Assembly (NCBI GenBank): GCA_012972835.1
Contig: JABDHK010000036.1
Location: 1-64,000, forward strand
Origin: Chlorobiaceae bacterium
GTDB taxonomy: Bacteria; Bacteroidota; Chlorobiia; Chlorobiales; Chlorobiaceae
Reading direction: 5' to 3'
DNA: 64,000 nucleotides
The notes below the pieces were generated by a model that ran no database searches, had not been told where the DNA came from, and was given only the letters and a program-made list of their open reading frames with translations. This document shows positions 33,931 through 41,559 of the stretch, one piece after another; position 1 is the stretch's first letter; each line of letters begins with the position of its first letter. Both the position numbers and the translations under genes were made by a program.

Positions 33931-35628
33931 ATGAGATCTGATACCATAAAAACAGGTTTTGAAAAAGCGCCTCACCGCAGCCTTCTGAAAGCCACAGGCT
34001 CCATTGTCTCAAACAATGACTTCAAAAAGCCATTTATAGGGATATGCAACTCCTATAACGAACTTATCCCCGGTCACGCCCACCTTCAGGAGCTCGGCAA
34101 AATTGCCAAAGAGGAGGTTCGCAAGGCGGGAGGCGTACCGTTTGAATTCAATACCATCGGTGTTTGTGACGGCATTGCAATGGGCCATATCGGTATGCGC
34201 TATTCACTTGCAAGCCGTGAACTGATTGCCGACAGTGTGGAAACCGTTGCTGAAGCTCATCGTCTCGATGGACTTGTCTGCATTCCCAACTGTGACAAGA
34301 TCACTCCGGGCATGATGATGGCAGCGCTCCGCATCAACATCCCTGTTATCTTTGTTTCCGGCGGCCCCATGAAAGCCGGTCACACCCCTGAAGGCAAAAC
34401 AATCGACCTGATTTCAGCTTTTGAGGCGGTTGGCCAGTACAGTGCCGGCCAGATCAACGACAAGGAGCTGGAATCTATTGAGGACAATGCCTGCCCGGGA
34501 TGCGGCTCATGCTCTGGAATGTTTACGGCAAACTCAATGAACTGCCTCAGTGAAGCGCTTGGTTTTGCTCTGCCCGGGAACGGCACCATTCTTGCAATCG
34601 ACCCGCGACGCAATGAACTGGTCAAAGAGGCTTCACGCCAGATTATTGATCTTGTCAAAAAAGATATAAAGCCAAGGGATATCCTTACACGAAAGTCACT
34701 GCTGAATGCGTTTGCCCTTGATTTCGCGATGGGAGGCAGCACCAACACCATCCTGCACACCCTTGCCATTGCCAATGAAGCGGAGCTGGATTTTGATTTT
34801 TCTGAACTGAACGCACTTTCTGCTAAAACACCCTATATCTGCAAGGTGAGCCCGGCAACCATGGCTGTCCATATCGAGGATGTCGATCGCGCAGGCGGTG
34901 TTTCGGCTATTCTTCATGAGCTCAGCAAAATTGAGGGTCTGCTCGATCTTTCGGCCCTTACCGTAACAGGTAAAACCCTTGGCGAAAATATTGCAAATGC
35001 AGAGGTCACGGATCGCTCAGTCATCAGAGCTGTTGAAGATCCATACTCATTTTCCGGCGGCCTGGCAGTGCTTTACGGCAACCTTGCCCCTCAGGGAGCG
35101 GTTGTCAAGACCGGTGCAGTATGCCCTGCAATGATGAAACACAGTGGCCCGGCAAAGGTTTATGACTGTCAGGATGATGCCATCAAAGGTATCATGGAGG
35201 ACGATGTCAAACCCGGAGATGTGGTGGTCATTCGCTATGAAGGGCCAAAAGGCGGCCCGGGAATGCCGGAGATGCTCTCCCCTACCAGCGCCATCATGGG
35301 ACGCGGTTTAGGAGAATCAGTAGCACTCATTACCGATGGCCGCTTCTCCGGTGGATCGAGGGGGGCATGCATTGGACACATCTCTCCTGAAGCCGCTGAG
35401 AAGGGTCCGATTGCCGCACTGAACAACGGCGATATCATCACCATCGATATTCCCGAAAGAAGCATCTCGGTCGACCTTTCCGACGAGATCATCAATGAGC
35501 GGCTTGGTTTGTTGAAACCATTTGTACCTAAAATAACAAAAGGCTATCTGGCAAGGTATGCCCAAATGGTTACATCGGCTAATACCGGAGCGATCCTGAA
35601 AAACACTTTTTCCTGTGAACCTAAATAA
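33931..35628 (+). CDS. ilvD: Dihydroxy-acid dehydratase IlvD
   Basis: 565 residues from ATG 33931; the frame extends upstream through the attenuator, but the homologues start near [16 protein letters not shown]. Fe-S and metal ligands: [15 protein letters not shown] (about residue 120) and [20 protein letters not shown] (about 188); then [20 protein letters not shown] and [20 protein letters not shown]. Removes water from dihydroxyvalerate intermediates, the third common step of valine and isoleucine synthesis and so also of the leucine precursor. Followed by ilvB after 7 bases. Confidence 0.97.
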   Translation: MRSDTIKTGFEKAPHRSLLKATGSIVSNNDFKKPFIGICNSYNELIPGHAHLQELGKIAKEEVRKAGGVPFEFNTIGVCDGIAMGHIGMRYSLASRELIADSVETVAEAHRLDGLVCIPNCDKITPGMMMAALRINIPVIFVSGGPMKAGHTPEGKTIDLISAFEAVGQYSAGQINDKELESIEDNACPGCGSCSGMFTANSMNCLSEALGFALPGNGTILAIDPRRNELVKEASRQIIDLVKKDIKPRDILTRKSLLNAFALDFAMGGSTNTILHTLAIANEAELDFDFSELNALSAKTPYICKVSPATMAVHIEDVDRAGGVSAILHELSKIEGLLDLSALTVTGKTLGENIANAEVTDRSVIRAVEDPYSFSGGLAVLYGNLAPQGAVVKTGAVCPAMMKHSGPAKVYDCQDDAIKGIMEDDVKPGDVVVIRYEGPKGGPGMPEMLSPTSAIMGRGLGESVALITDGRFSGGSRGACIGHISPEAAEKGPIAALNNGDIITIDIPERSISVDLSDEIINERLGLLKPFVPKITKGYLARYAQMVTSANTGAILKNTFSCEPK

Positions 35629-35635
35629 CCAAGCT

Positions 35636-37357
35636 ATGCATTCATCAGGCCAAACTCTCAATGGCTCAGAAATATTTTTTGAATGTCTGCGACGAGAAAA
35701 CGTTGAATATATTTTCGGCTACCCGGGCGGCTCCCTGTTGAAGGTCTACGAGACTCTCTACGAAATAAAAGATATCAAGCATATATTGGTCCGTCATGAA
35801 CAGGGTGCAACGCACATGGCTGAGGGCTATGCACGCGCCACTGGAAAGCCGGGAGTTGTCCTTGTCACCTCCGGACCGGGAGCAACCAATACCGTTACCG
35901 GCATTGCGAACGCCTACATGGACTCCTCGCCGATGGTAGTGTTTACCGGACAGGTACCAAGCTCACTCATCGGCAACGACGCCTTTCAGGAAGCTGATAT
36001 TGTCGGGATCACCCGCTCGATAACAAAACACAATTTTCTTGTCAAGGATGTCAGGGAGCTTGCCGTCACCATCCGCAAGGCATTTTATCTTGCAACAAAC
36101 GGCAGGCCGGGACCGGTTCTTGTCGATATGCCGAAAGATATCTTGAATGCATCGTGCGCCTTTGAGTGGCCTGAAACAGTTGAGATCCGTGGATTTAAAC
36201 CAACAATTAAGTGCCACATCAATCAGGTCGAGAAAGCGGCCCATAAAATTGCCAAGGCAAAGCGCCCACTTCTCTATATTGGCGGCGGAGTTATCAGTGC
36301 CGAGGGAAGTGAAGAGTTGCGGAAATTCGCAATAGAGCAGAATATACCGGTCACCATGACACTTCAGGGACTTGGTGCTTTTCCGGGTACCCATCCACTG
36401 AGCATGGGCATGCTTGGAATGCACGGCACCTACTGGGCAAATCAGGCGGTCAATTGCTGTGATCTCCTCATCGCTGTCGGTGCGCGCTTTGACGACCGGG
36501 TCACTGGAAAAGTAGAAACCTTTGCTCCGCAGGCATACAAAATTCACAATGACATTGATCCTACCAATGTTGATAAAAACATCAAGGTCGATCTGCCGAT
36601 TGTGGGCGATGCAAAACACTTTCTGTCAGCACTCCTTGAGGTGATGCCGAAAAGTGTAGAAAACCGGGAACCATGGCTTGCGGAAATCCAGACCTGGCGT
36701 GAAAAGTGCCCGCTGACCTACAACATGGAAGATGGCGCTTTGAGAACCGAATTTGTTATCGATGAGGTTTCAAAACAAACCGAGGGTAATGCTGTTGTTG
36801 TTACCGACGTGGGCCAGCACCAGATGTGGACATCGCAATACTATATCTTCACTAATCCGCGCTCCATCATCACCAGCGGCGGACTCGGCACCATGGGCTT
36901 CGGCCTGCCCGCGGCTATCGGTGCAGCCTTCGGTATTAGCGATCGACCAGTTGTCCTGTTCAGCGGAGATGGAGGTATCATGATGAATATTCAGGAGCTT
37001 GTAACCGCAGTGCACTACAAGACGCCAATCAAGATATTCCTGATCAACAACAGCTATCTCGGCATGGTTCGCCAGTGGCAGGAGCTCTTCCACAAAGAAA
37101 AATACTCCTTCACCGATCTTGGCGACAGCAACCCCGACTTTGTCAAAGTTGCCGAGGCCTTCGGCTGCAAGGCACTTATGGCCGAAACCCCCGATGGAGC
37201 CAAAGCCGCCATTAAAGAGGCACTTGCCTATAATGATGGGCCGGTTTTTGTTGATTTCAGGGTGGTTAAGAAGGATATGGTTTTCCCTATGGTACCCGCA
37301 GGAGGCTCGATTTCAGATATGCTTCTGGCAAGGTTAAACCCGAAGACTATGGTTTGA
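35636..37357 (+). CDS. ilvB: Acetolactate synthase large subunit
   Basis: 573 residues from ATG 35636; a GTG at 35615 inside ilvD is less likely. ThDP enzyme: EYIFGYPGGSLLKVYETLYE, the catalytic Glu in HEQGATHMAEGYARATGKPG, ATNTVTGIANAYMDSSPMVV, and the ThDP motif FSGDGGIMMNIQELVTAVHY with NNSYLGMVRQWQELF. Makes acetolactate or acetohydroxybutyrate. Its regulatory subunit gene ilvN normally follows directly; here it lies 7.2 kb downstream beyond an accessory segment. Confidence 0.96.
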   Translation: MHSSGQTLNGSEIFFECLRRENVEYIFGYPGGSLLKVYETLYEIKDIKHILVRHEQGATHMAEGYARATGKPGVVLVTSGPGATNTVTGIANAYMDSSPMVVFTGQVPSSLIGNDAFQEADIVGITRSITKHNFLVKDVRELAVTIRKAFYLATNGRPGPVLVDMPKDILNASCAFEWPETVEIRGFKPTIKCHINQVEKAAHKIAKAKRPLLYIGGGVISAEGSEELRKFAIEQNIPVTMTLQGLGAFPGTHPLSMGMLGMHGTYWANQAVNCCDLLIAVGARFDDRVTGKVETFAPQAYKIHNDIDPTNVDKNIKVDLPIVGDAKHFLSALLEVMPKSVENREPWLAEIQTWREKCPLTYNMEDGALRTEFVIDEVSKQTEGNAVVVTDVGQHQMWTSQYYIFTNPRSIITSGGLGTMGFGLPAAIGAAFGISDRPVVLFSGDGGIMMNIQELVTAVHYKTPIKIFLINNSYLGMVRQWQELFHKEKYSFTDLGDSNPDFVKVAEAFGCKALMAETPDGAKAAIKEALAYNDGPVFVDFRVVKKDMVFPMVPAGGSISDMLLARLNPKTMV

Positions 37358-37381
37358 ACTCTTGACTATGAAAAACTTATT

Positions 37382-37426
37382 CCCGGTAGTCCCTGAAGCA
37401 ATTCAAACTGCCGGGTTTCGTTTTTA
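37382..37426 (+). terminator. Terminator-like hairpin after ilvB; its right arm is half of a 25-base direct repeat
   Basis: CCCGGTAGT, a 17-base loop, ACTGCCGGG then TTTCGTTTTT. The segment 37402-37426 (TTCAAACTGCCGGGTTTCGT and TTTTA) recurs exactly at 38721-38745. It should end the ilvDB transcript before the island. Confidence 0.7.
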
Positions 37427-37489
37427 CAAGGGTTAGGATTCTGCCATCTAACTATGATTGGCTTTACTTATTGTATTCCTTTCAGGTAA

Positions 37490-37957
37490 CTAAAATTTCA
37501 ACTCACAAAAGCTTTTCGCTGAGTTGTATATTTTTATCAAGTCATCACTTACTGTGAATATTCTATTGATGGCATTTACAACTTCATCAGCATTGGATGA
37601 ATATTCATGAGCAATCTCATTTCTTGATTCTCTAAGTTGAAGCCATTGTATTTTATCTACAATTCCTAGCTCTTCTATCCTGTTAAGGATATCTATAAAC
37701 GTTTTTTTCTTGACTTCTTCACCAGACAAGATCAATATGGCAGGAAAAATTTTTTCACCTAATGAATCTTGCAGTTTTGAAAACCTGAATATCAGTTGGT
37801 CTATAAAACTTATATCAACATCGTTAAGAACACGATACTTCTCCTCACTGAGGGGAATCAGAGCCGATAAATTTTTCTTTGCTATCTGAATTTTTTCTTC
37901 ATGCCTGTCGCATTCGTAGAATTTCTCAGCAATAAATATATTACTGGGCTTTTTCAT
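37490..37957 (-). CDS. HEPN-domain toxin (HepT-like)
   Basis: 155 residues, mostly helical. The HEPN RNase motif Arg-x4-6-His is in WLQLRESRNEIAHEYSSNAD, about residue 109-120, followed by a last long helix. Such HEPN proteins are RNases held in check, and sometimes AMPylated, by the MNT partner. It overlaps the upstream nucleotidyltransferase by 4 bases (ATGA). Complete in length for the family. Confidence 0.82.
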   Translation of the reverse strand: MKKPSNIFIAEKFYECDRHEEKIQIAKKNLSALIPLSEEKYRVLNDVDISFIDQLIFRFSKLQDSLGEKIFPAILILSGEEVKKKTFIDILNRIEELGIVDKIQWLQLRESRNEIAHEYSSNADEVVNAINRIFTVSDDLIKIYNSAKSFCELKF

Positions 37958-38244
37958 AACTCAATCCCATTTTTTAGGGCTTCCTGCTCAATAGGACGTG
38001 ATTGATCTTGAGCAATAACAAGATCAATTTTTTGATCACCAAGAGCTAATTTTAAGGCAACTAAATAATTAATTTTTTTTTCAGCAGCCTTCACATAATC
38101 AGAGGTCTGAAGATAAAGATCTATATCCCCACCTTTTATATCATCATAAACTCTACTCCCAAACAAAATAACCTTACAATCTTCCCCAAAAATATCCCGA
38201 GTTAATGATTTGATTGAATTTATTTCATACTGTTGAAGTCTCAT
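37954..38244 (-). CDS. MNT-type nucleotidyltransferase antitoxin
   Basis: 96 residues. Minimal nucleotidyltransferase motif VILFGSRVYDDIKGGDIDLY: G-S-x10-D-x-D with both metal-binding aspartates. MNT antitoxins transfer AMP to their HEPN toxin or bind it. The downstream overlapping gene is that HEPN protein. A second MNT/HEPN pair lies at 39088-39848 in opposite orientation. Confidence 0.85.
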   Translation of the reverse strand: MRLQQYEINSIKSLTRDIFGEDCKVILFGSRVYDDIKGGDIDLYLQTSDYVKAAEKKINYLVALKLALGDQKIDLVIAQDQSRPIEQEALKNGIEL

Positions 38245-38506
38245 AAAAGCAGTGCTGTGACAAAGATGCCAGTTATCAAAGCGGACATTAAGATTTAGGT
38301 TTTTCAGTATATATGGTGCGTATGCCTGAAGATAATTAAAAGAGGTTTGTTGGCCAATATTTTTATGTTTCGAAATAACGTACTAAACAGCATAGGTCTT
38401 TGTCATTCCCAGGATTATTGAGGAATGCAGCTTTTTGGATACTTCGCTTCGCTCAATATGGCACCAAGGCTATTCTTTTCAGGTGTGCAGGTCATCTCCC
38501 GTGTCA

Positions 38507-38536
38507 GTCATCCTGAGGTATTCCCGAGGGATCCAT
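38507..38536. repeat. GTCATCC...GGATCCAT repeat, copy A
   Basis: GTCATCCTGAGG, a variable middle and GAGGGATCCAT. A related copy in inverted orientation is at 44258-44286. This copy ends exactly where the broken HTH antitoxin gene stops matching its intact paralogue. The remainder of the gap 38245-38506 has no gene I can see. Confidence 0.6.
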
Positions 38537-38613
38537 AAATGCTGCCTCTCTACATACTTTTTTGTAACCGGTGGTATCTGCTCAACAAACTGTTGAAAAC
38601 ATGATGTATTCAT
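38537..38613 (-). pseudogene. Truncated HTH antitoxin, paralogue of 40532-40936
   Basis: From ATG 38611-38613: MNTSCFQQFVEQIPPVTKKY VERQ in the first 24 residues matches MNTSFFQKFVEQIPPITKKY VGRQ of the intact gene, then reads into the GTCATCC repeat and stops. The whole helix-turn-helix and C-terminal tail are missing. Confidence 0.8.
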
Positions 38614-38690
38614 AGTCTATCCTCCAATAAAAATATAAGGTTACCAATCATTTCCTCTTTCTCCCCGGCAAACCGGAGCGAGTAGAGTGT
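38610..38690 (-). pseudogene. Internally deleted toxin, paralogue of 40933-41376
   Basis: LYSLRFAGEKEE matches LYSLQFAGERET at the start of the intact toxin, then jumps directly to MIGNLIFLLEDRL, matching MSGNLIFTSGDLS at its very end. About 120 residues between are deleted without loss of frame, and the ATGA overlap with the antitoxin start is preserved. Confidence 0.8.
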
Positions 38691-38720
38691 CACTCCATGA
38701 CCCTGCGTGACAAGTACTAT

Positions 38721-38745
38721 TTCAAACTGCCGGGTTTCGTTTTTA
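38721..38745. repeat. 25-base direct repeat, second copy
   Basis: Identical over 25 bases to 37402-37426 and similar for about 25 bases more (GGATTCTGCCATCTA versus GGAATTCCGCCATCTA). The two copies bracket 1.3 kb with the first MNT/HEPN pair and the broken toxin-antitoxin copy. Confidence 0.85.
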
Positions 38746-38841
38746 TAGGAATGGGAATTCCGCCATCTATAACCATCCGAAAGGTACTTGATTATTCTCA
38801 GAATCACATAACCATCTTTTCAGCTTAAAAACTATGCTGCA

Positions 38842-38997
38842 ATGCAACGTGCTGGGAGATCTGCTGAGGATCTGGCTATTCGGACCAATACAGCGATTAT
38901 TACTATGATTGATGGGAAGGTGGTCCGGCTTACGGCTGAAGAAATCATCAAGCGCCTTGAAGCTACAAGGAACATAAGCGAATCAACAGTTCCTTAG
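38842..38997 (+). CDS. Small ORF, 51 residues, unknown
   Basis: ATG 38842 to TAG. MQRAGRSAEDLAIRTNTAII then TMIDGKVVRLTAEEIIKRLE. It resembles short proteins with 'AxRTxT.....DGK.V' that I know as uncharacterised, often next to toxin or restriction genes. The frame is open a few codons upstream without a start, so the 5' end may be missing. Function unknown. Confidence 0.4.
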   Translation: MQRAGRSAEDLAIRTNTAIITMIDGKVVRLTAEEIIKRLEATRNISESTVP

Positions 38998-39087
38998 TTT
39001 TGAGAATGACAAAGAGGATTAAAGAAATTTTTTATAGATTTCAACACTGATAGGCAACTTTACCAGTAAGTAAATAACGGGTACACC

Positions 39088-39372
39088 ATGCGTCTTAGCT
39101 CTTATCAATCAGAAATGATCTGTAAGCAGATACATCAGCATTTTGGTGATAGTGCCGCTATTTGGCTCTTTGGCTCCCGAATTGACGACCATAAAAAAGG
39201 TGGAGATGTTGATCTGTACGTCGAAGTTGCTTCCCACTCCTTGCTGGATGAAATTCGATGCAAAATCAAAATTGAAGAGGAGCTGGATATGCCTGTTGAT
39301 CTGATTGTTCGCCAACCCGTGGACAACTCACTCATCGCAAAAATTGCGAAAACAGAGGGATGCAGGATATGA
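39088..39372 (+). CDS. MNT-type nucleotidyltransferase antitoxin, second pair
   Basis: 94 residues. AAIWLFGSRIDDHKKGGDVD contains the G-S-x10-D-x-D motif with both aspartates (GGDVDLYVEV). The end DLIVRQPVDNSLIAKIAKTE is family-typical. Overlaps its HEPN partner by 4 bases from the preferred ATG 39369. It is only distantly similar to the first MNT, so the two pairs are not a recent duplication. Confidence 0.85.
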   Translation: MRLSSYQSEMICKQIHQHFGDSAAIWLFGSRIDDHKKGGDVDLYVEVASHSLLDEIRCKIKIEEELDMPVDLIVRQPVDNSLIAKIAKTEGCRI

Positions 39373-39848
39373 GCACAAACGTGCAGTTGATTTGGCGAAA
39401 AATTGAACACTTACGCAGAATGCGCAACTACTTGGACTATTCGCTGGCTGAGACCTTGCAGCTTCTCCCAATAAGTGACTGGCATCAATTGACCCCAAAA
39501 CATCATGAGACATTGGCTGCTTTTCGGGTGCGATTTAATGAGTTTCAGGAGCATTTGGGGAAACTCATGCGTTCTATAGCGCGGGAAGAAGAAGAGAGCA
39601 CTGAACCGTTCAGCTTTGTACTGCTCTACATGGAAAAACTCGGCATTCTGGATAGAGTCGAAGAGTGGGAAATGATTCGTGAACTACGCAACGCTGTCAA
39701 TCATGAGTATGAAGAAAATGTACTGAATTGTGAAGCATGTACTCTCCCTGCCTTCCACAGTAACAACCGGCCAAGCCGCGACCGACGCAAAAACAATCAA
39801 CTCATAGAGATAGCAAGCTTAACGCGCAGAACATTCTTGAGTGCGTAG
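39369..39848 (+). CDS. HEPN-domain toxin, C-terminus replaced
   Basis: 159 residues from ATG 39369. Residues 1 to about 118 are a normal HEPN protein (WRKIEHLRRMRNYLDYSLAE; RFNEFQEHLGKLMRSIARE) and include the RNase motif EMIRELRNAVNHEYEEN. Family members then continue with a long last helix. Here the sequence changes to VLNCEACTLPAFHSNNRPSR and a basic tail with no HEPN character, starting near 39718. This looks like a recombination or frameshift that swapped the 3' end; the toxin may be inactive. Confidence 0.65.
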   Translation: MSTNVQLIWRKIEHLRRMRNYLDYSLAETLQLLPISDWHQLTPKHHETLAAFRVRFNEFQEHLGKLMRSIAREEEESTEPFSFVLLYMEKLGILDRVEEWEMIRELRNAVNHEYEENVLNCEACTLPAFHSNNRPSRDRRKNNQLIEIASLTRRTFLSA

Positions 39849-40073
39849 GCTACTTATACTTAAGGATTTGATCGTTTGTGTTCAGTGGTGTGCGGACGTG
39901 GTTGGTTTAAAAATCTCAGTCAAAATGCGCCGCGGTTACCCGATTGCATAGCATTTTGTGGTTTAACACTCCGATGATCGGTACCGAAGTGCGCCGAACG
40001 CAGTTTTACGCTCCCTACTGGTTACTCGTACTTCAATTTGCACCCCTTAAAAGGAAAAAGGCTCATAGATAAA
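39849..40073. other. Intergenic, nothing recognised
   Basis: 225 bases between the convergent HEPN gene and the SecB-like gene. No ORF over 25 codons with protein-like composition and no clear terminator. Confidence 0.4.
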
Positions 40074-40535
40074 TTAGATATCCTTCTTTTCTAACGCTGC
40101 TTGCGGCTTATCATCGGGCTTTGGCAAGAATGATTTTGGATCAACTATTGGCAATAAAAAATCCTCTAAGAATGAACCGCAACCCTTTGCTATTATCGCG
40201 CCTCGAGTCGTTGAAATAGCTAATGATATAGCGGTAACAAGAAGCCCTTCCGGATATTTCGGCGGTTCCTCTTGTTCTTCTGATGGTTCTATGCCTTTAA
40301 TTTGAAATAATGAAGCAGTTTCAATTTGTGCAACTATTTTATCAACGTTTTTTCTGGAAAAAGTTGTCAATACTTTTACTACAATTGCGGATTTATCAAC
40401 TTCAAGATTTATGCCTAACTCAATATCAAAGTCTTCGCCTGTATTAATATCGTCCTGTTGTTCAAATCCAAATCGAAGGAATCTGAACCCATGAAATCTG
40501 ATACCTATTTTATTTTTCTCACTCAGTGCTGTCAC
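40074..40535 (-). CDS. SecB-like chaperone of a toxin-antitoxin-chaperone (TAC) operon
   Basis: 153 residues. By eye it follows SecB through its length: an opening strand pair (IRFHGFRFLRFGF), DIELGINLEVDKSAIVVKVL, then KIVAQIETASLFQIKGIE against SecB FLCEVQQGGIFSIAGIE, and YPEGLLVTAISLAISTTRGA followed by LPIVDPKSFL against SecB [20 protein letters not shown]...LAPVNFDALF. SecB is a homotetrameric export chaperone; dedicated copies in TAC loci (Rv1957 of M. tuberculosis) stabilise the antitoxin. The start codon overlaps the antitoxin gene by 4 bases. Assignment is inferred from pattern and context; no search was run. Confidence 0.75.
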   Translation of the reverse strand: MTALSEKNKIGIRFHGFRFLRFGFEQQDDINTGEDFDIELGINLEVDKSAIVVKVLTTFSRKNVDKIVAQIETASLFQIKGIEPSEEQEEPPKYPEGLLVTAISLAISTTRGAIIAKGCGSFLEDFLLPIVDPKSFLPKPDDKPQAALEKKDI

Positions 40536-40936
40536 GCAGCCCTCCCCGATACGTCGCCGTCATCTTGATAACTATTGTATATGTAATTATTTCGTGGTGT
40601 TTCATATTTTCTGACTTTTGACTTCCAGAAAAATTCTGCGCAAGTTTGTTTTTCAGATTGAACTTTCTTTACTTGCAGATTAAAATCAACAATATCTTTC
40701 CCTAAGGCTACTTCAAATTCAACAATAGTTTTCAAGGTTGGATTGGAGCAACCTGCCAACATCCTGCTGACGTAGGACTCTTTTTTACCCAGTTTTTCAG
40801 CAAGCTCACGCTGAGTCATACCTGTTGATTCAAGCAACTCACTAAGCTTAACGGCAAATTCACCCTGCCTCCCTACATATTTTTTTGTAATGGGCGGTAT
40901 CTGCTCAACGAACTTTTGAAAGAATGATGTATTCAT
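40532..40936 (-). CDS. HTH (HigA-like) antitoxin with C-terminal extension
   Basis: 134 residues. The XRE helix-turn-helix is KLSELLESTGMTQRELAEKL then GKKESYVSRMLAGCSNPTLK (about residues 30-70). After residue 95 comes an extra tail, CAEFFWKSKVRKYETPRNNY and a Tyr/Asn/Asp-rich end, with no place in plain HigA proteins. In TAC systems an aggregation-prone C-terminal extension (ChAD) is what the SecB-like chaperone binds, and this tail is the obvious candidate. ATGA overlaps join it to the toxin upstream and the chaperone downstream. Confidence 0.8.
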   Translation of the reverse strand: MNTSFFQKFVEQIPPITKKYVGRQGEFAVKLSELLESTGMTQRELAEKLGKKESYVSRMLAGCSNPTLKTIVEFEVALGKDIVDFNLQVKKVQSEKQTCAEFFWKSKVRKYETPRNNYIYNSYQDDGDVSGRAA

Positions 40937-41376
40937 GATAAATCCCCAGATGTAAATATAAGGTTGCCACTCATTTCGCCGGTATCGTGATCTATTTCGA
41001 TTTCACCGGATCTCTGTCGCCTCGAAATCAGCTTATCAAGCTCCTGAAGTTCAGGAACAATATTCCTAAGGGCGATATCTTTCTGATAAGTTTGTGCTGT
41101 TTTAATACCTCCAGAGCCAACAATCACCAAAATTGAAGACCAACGCAAGCAGTATAATCGAATCCGTCCGTTCTTCAAGGCGACAACAGAATCTGTCCGT
41201 AACCCTTCTTTCATTTCAAAAAATTGCTCTCTGAATCCAAAACTATCGGCCATGTCGGACAGACGCTGAACGATCTCGTTAAAACCTTTTTCTTCACGCA
41301 AGAGTTCACTGTGAAGAAACTTTTCGAGCTCCGTTTCTCTTTCCCCAGCAAACTGGAGCGAGTAGAGTGCTAACAA
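40933..41376 (-). CDS. HigB/RelE-superfamily-like toxin of the TAC operon
   Basis: 147 residues from TTG 41374-41376. Motifs: LYSLQFAGERETELEKFLHS, then REQFFEMKEGLRTDSVVALK, NGRIRLYCLRWSSILVIVGS and GGIKTAQTYQKDIALRNIVP. The pattern 'LRLYC.R.....ILG.GG.K....Y..D' belongs to an uncharacterised toxin-like family that is usually followed by an XRE gene, toxin first as in higBA. The RelE-fold assignment and the target (ribosome-bound mRNA) are inference. Broken paralogue at 38610-38690. Confidence 0.7.
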   Translation of the reverse strand: MLALYSLQFAGERETELEKFLHSELLREEKGFNEIVQRLSDMADSFGFREQFFEMKEGLRTDSVVALKNGRIRLYCLRWSSILVIVGSGGIKTAQTYQKDIALRNIVPELQELDKLISRRQRSGEIEIDHDTGEMSGNLIFTSGDLS

Positions 41377-41538
41377 GCTCTTCGATATGCCAAAAAACCG
41401 GGGCTAAGCAAACACCAGTCAAGCAAATTAACAACATCAAAATGCAATTTATACCTAGAGTTAGCGGTTGAACAGGTGACTTTTTCCCCTAAACCATCAA
41501 GCAACAGTCAAGCAAATTCTTTTACAGCATCAGGCCCG

Positions 41539-41559
41539 TCATGATTTAACGAAGCTCAT
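41539..41559 (-). pseudogene. Start of a deleted hsdS gene
   Basis: ATG 41557-41559 overlaps the hsdM stop as ATGA, the usual hsdM-hsdS junction, but the frame is MSFVKS then TGA. No target-recognition domain follows before the TAC toxin gene. I read it as what is left of hsdS; six codons alone could be chance. Confidence 0.4.

Noticed and set aside
41360-41376. GAGTGCTAA as half of a CIRCE heat-shock operator
   Set aside because: No matching TTAGCACTC arm at the proper distance.
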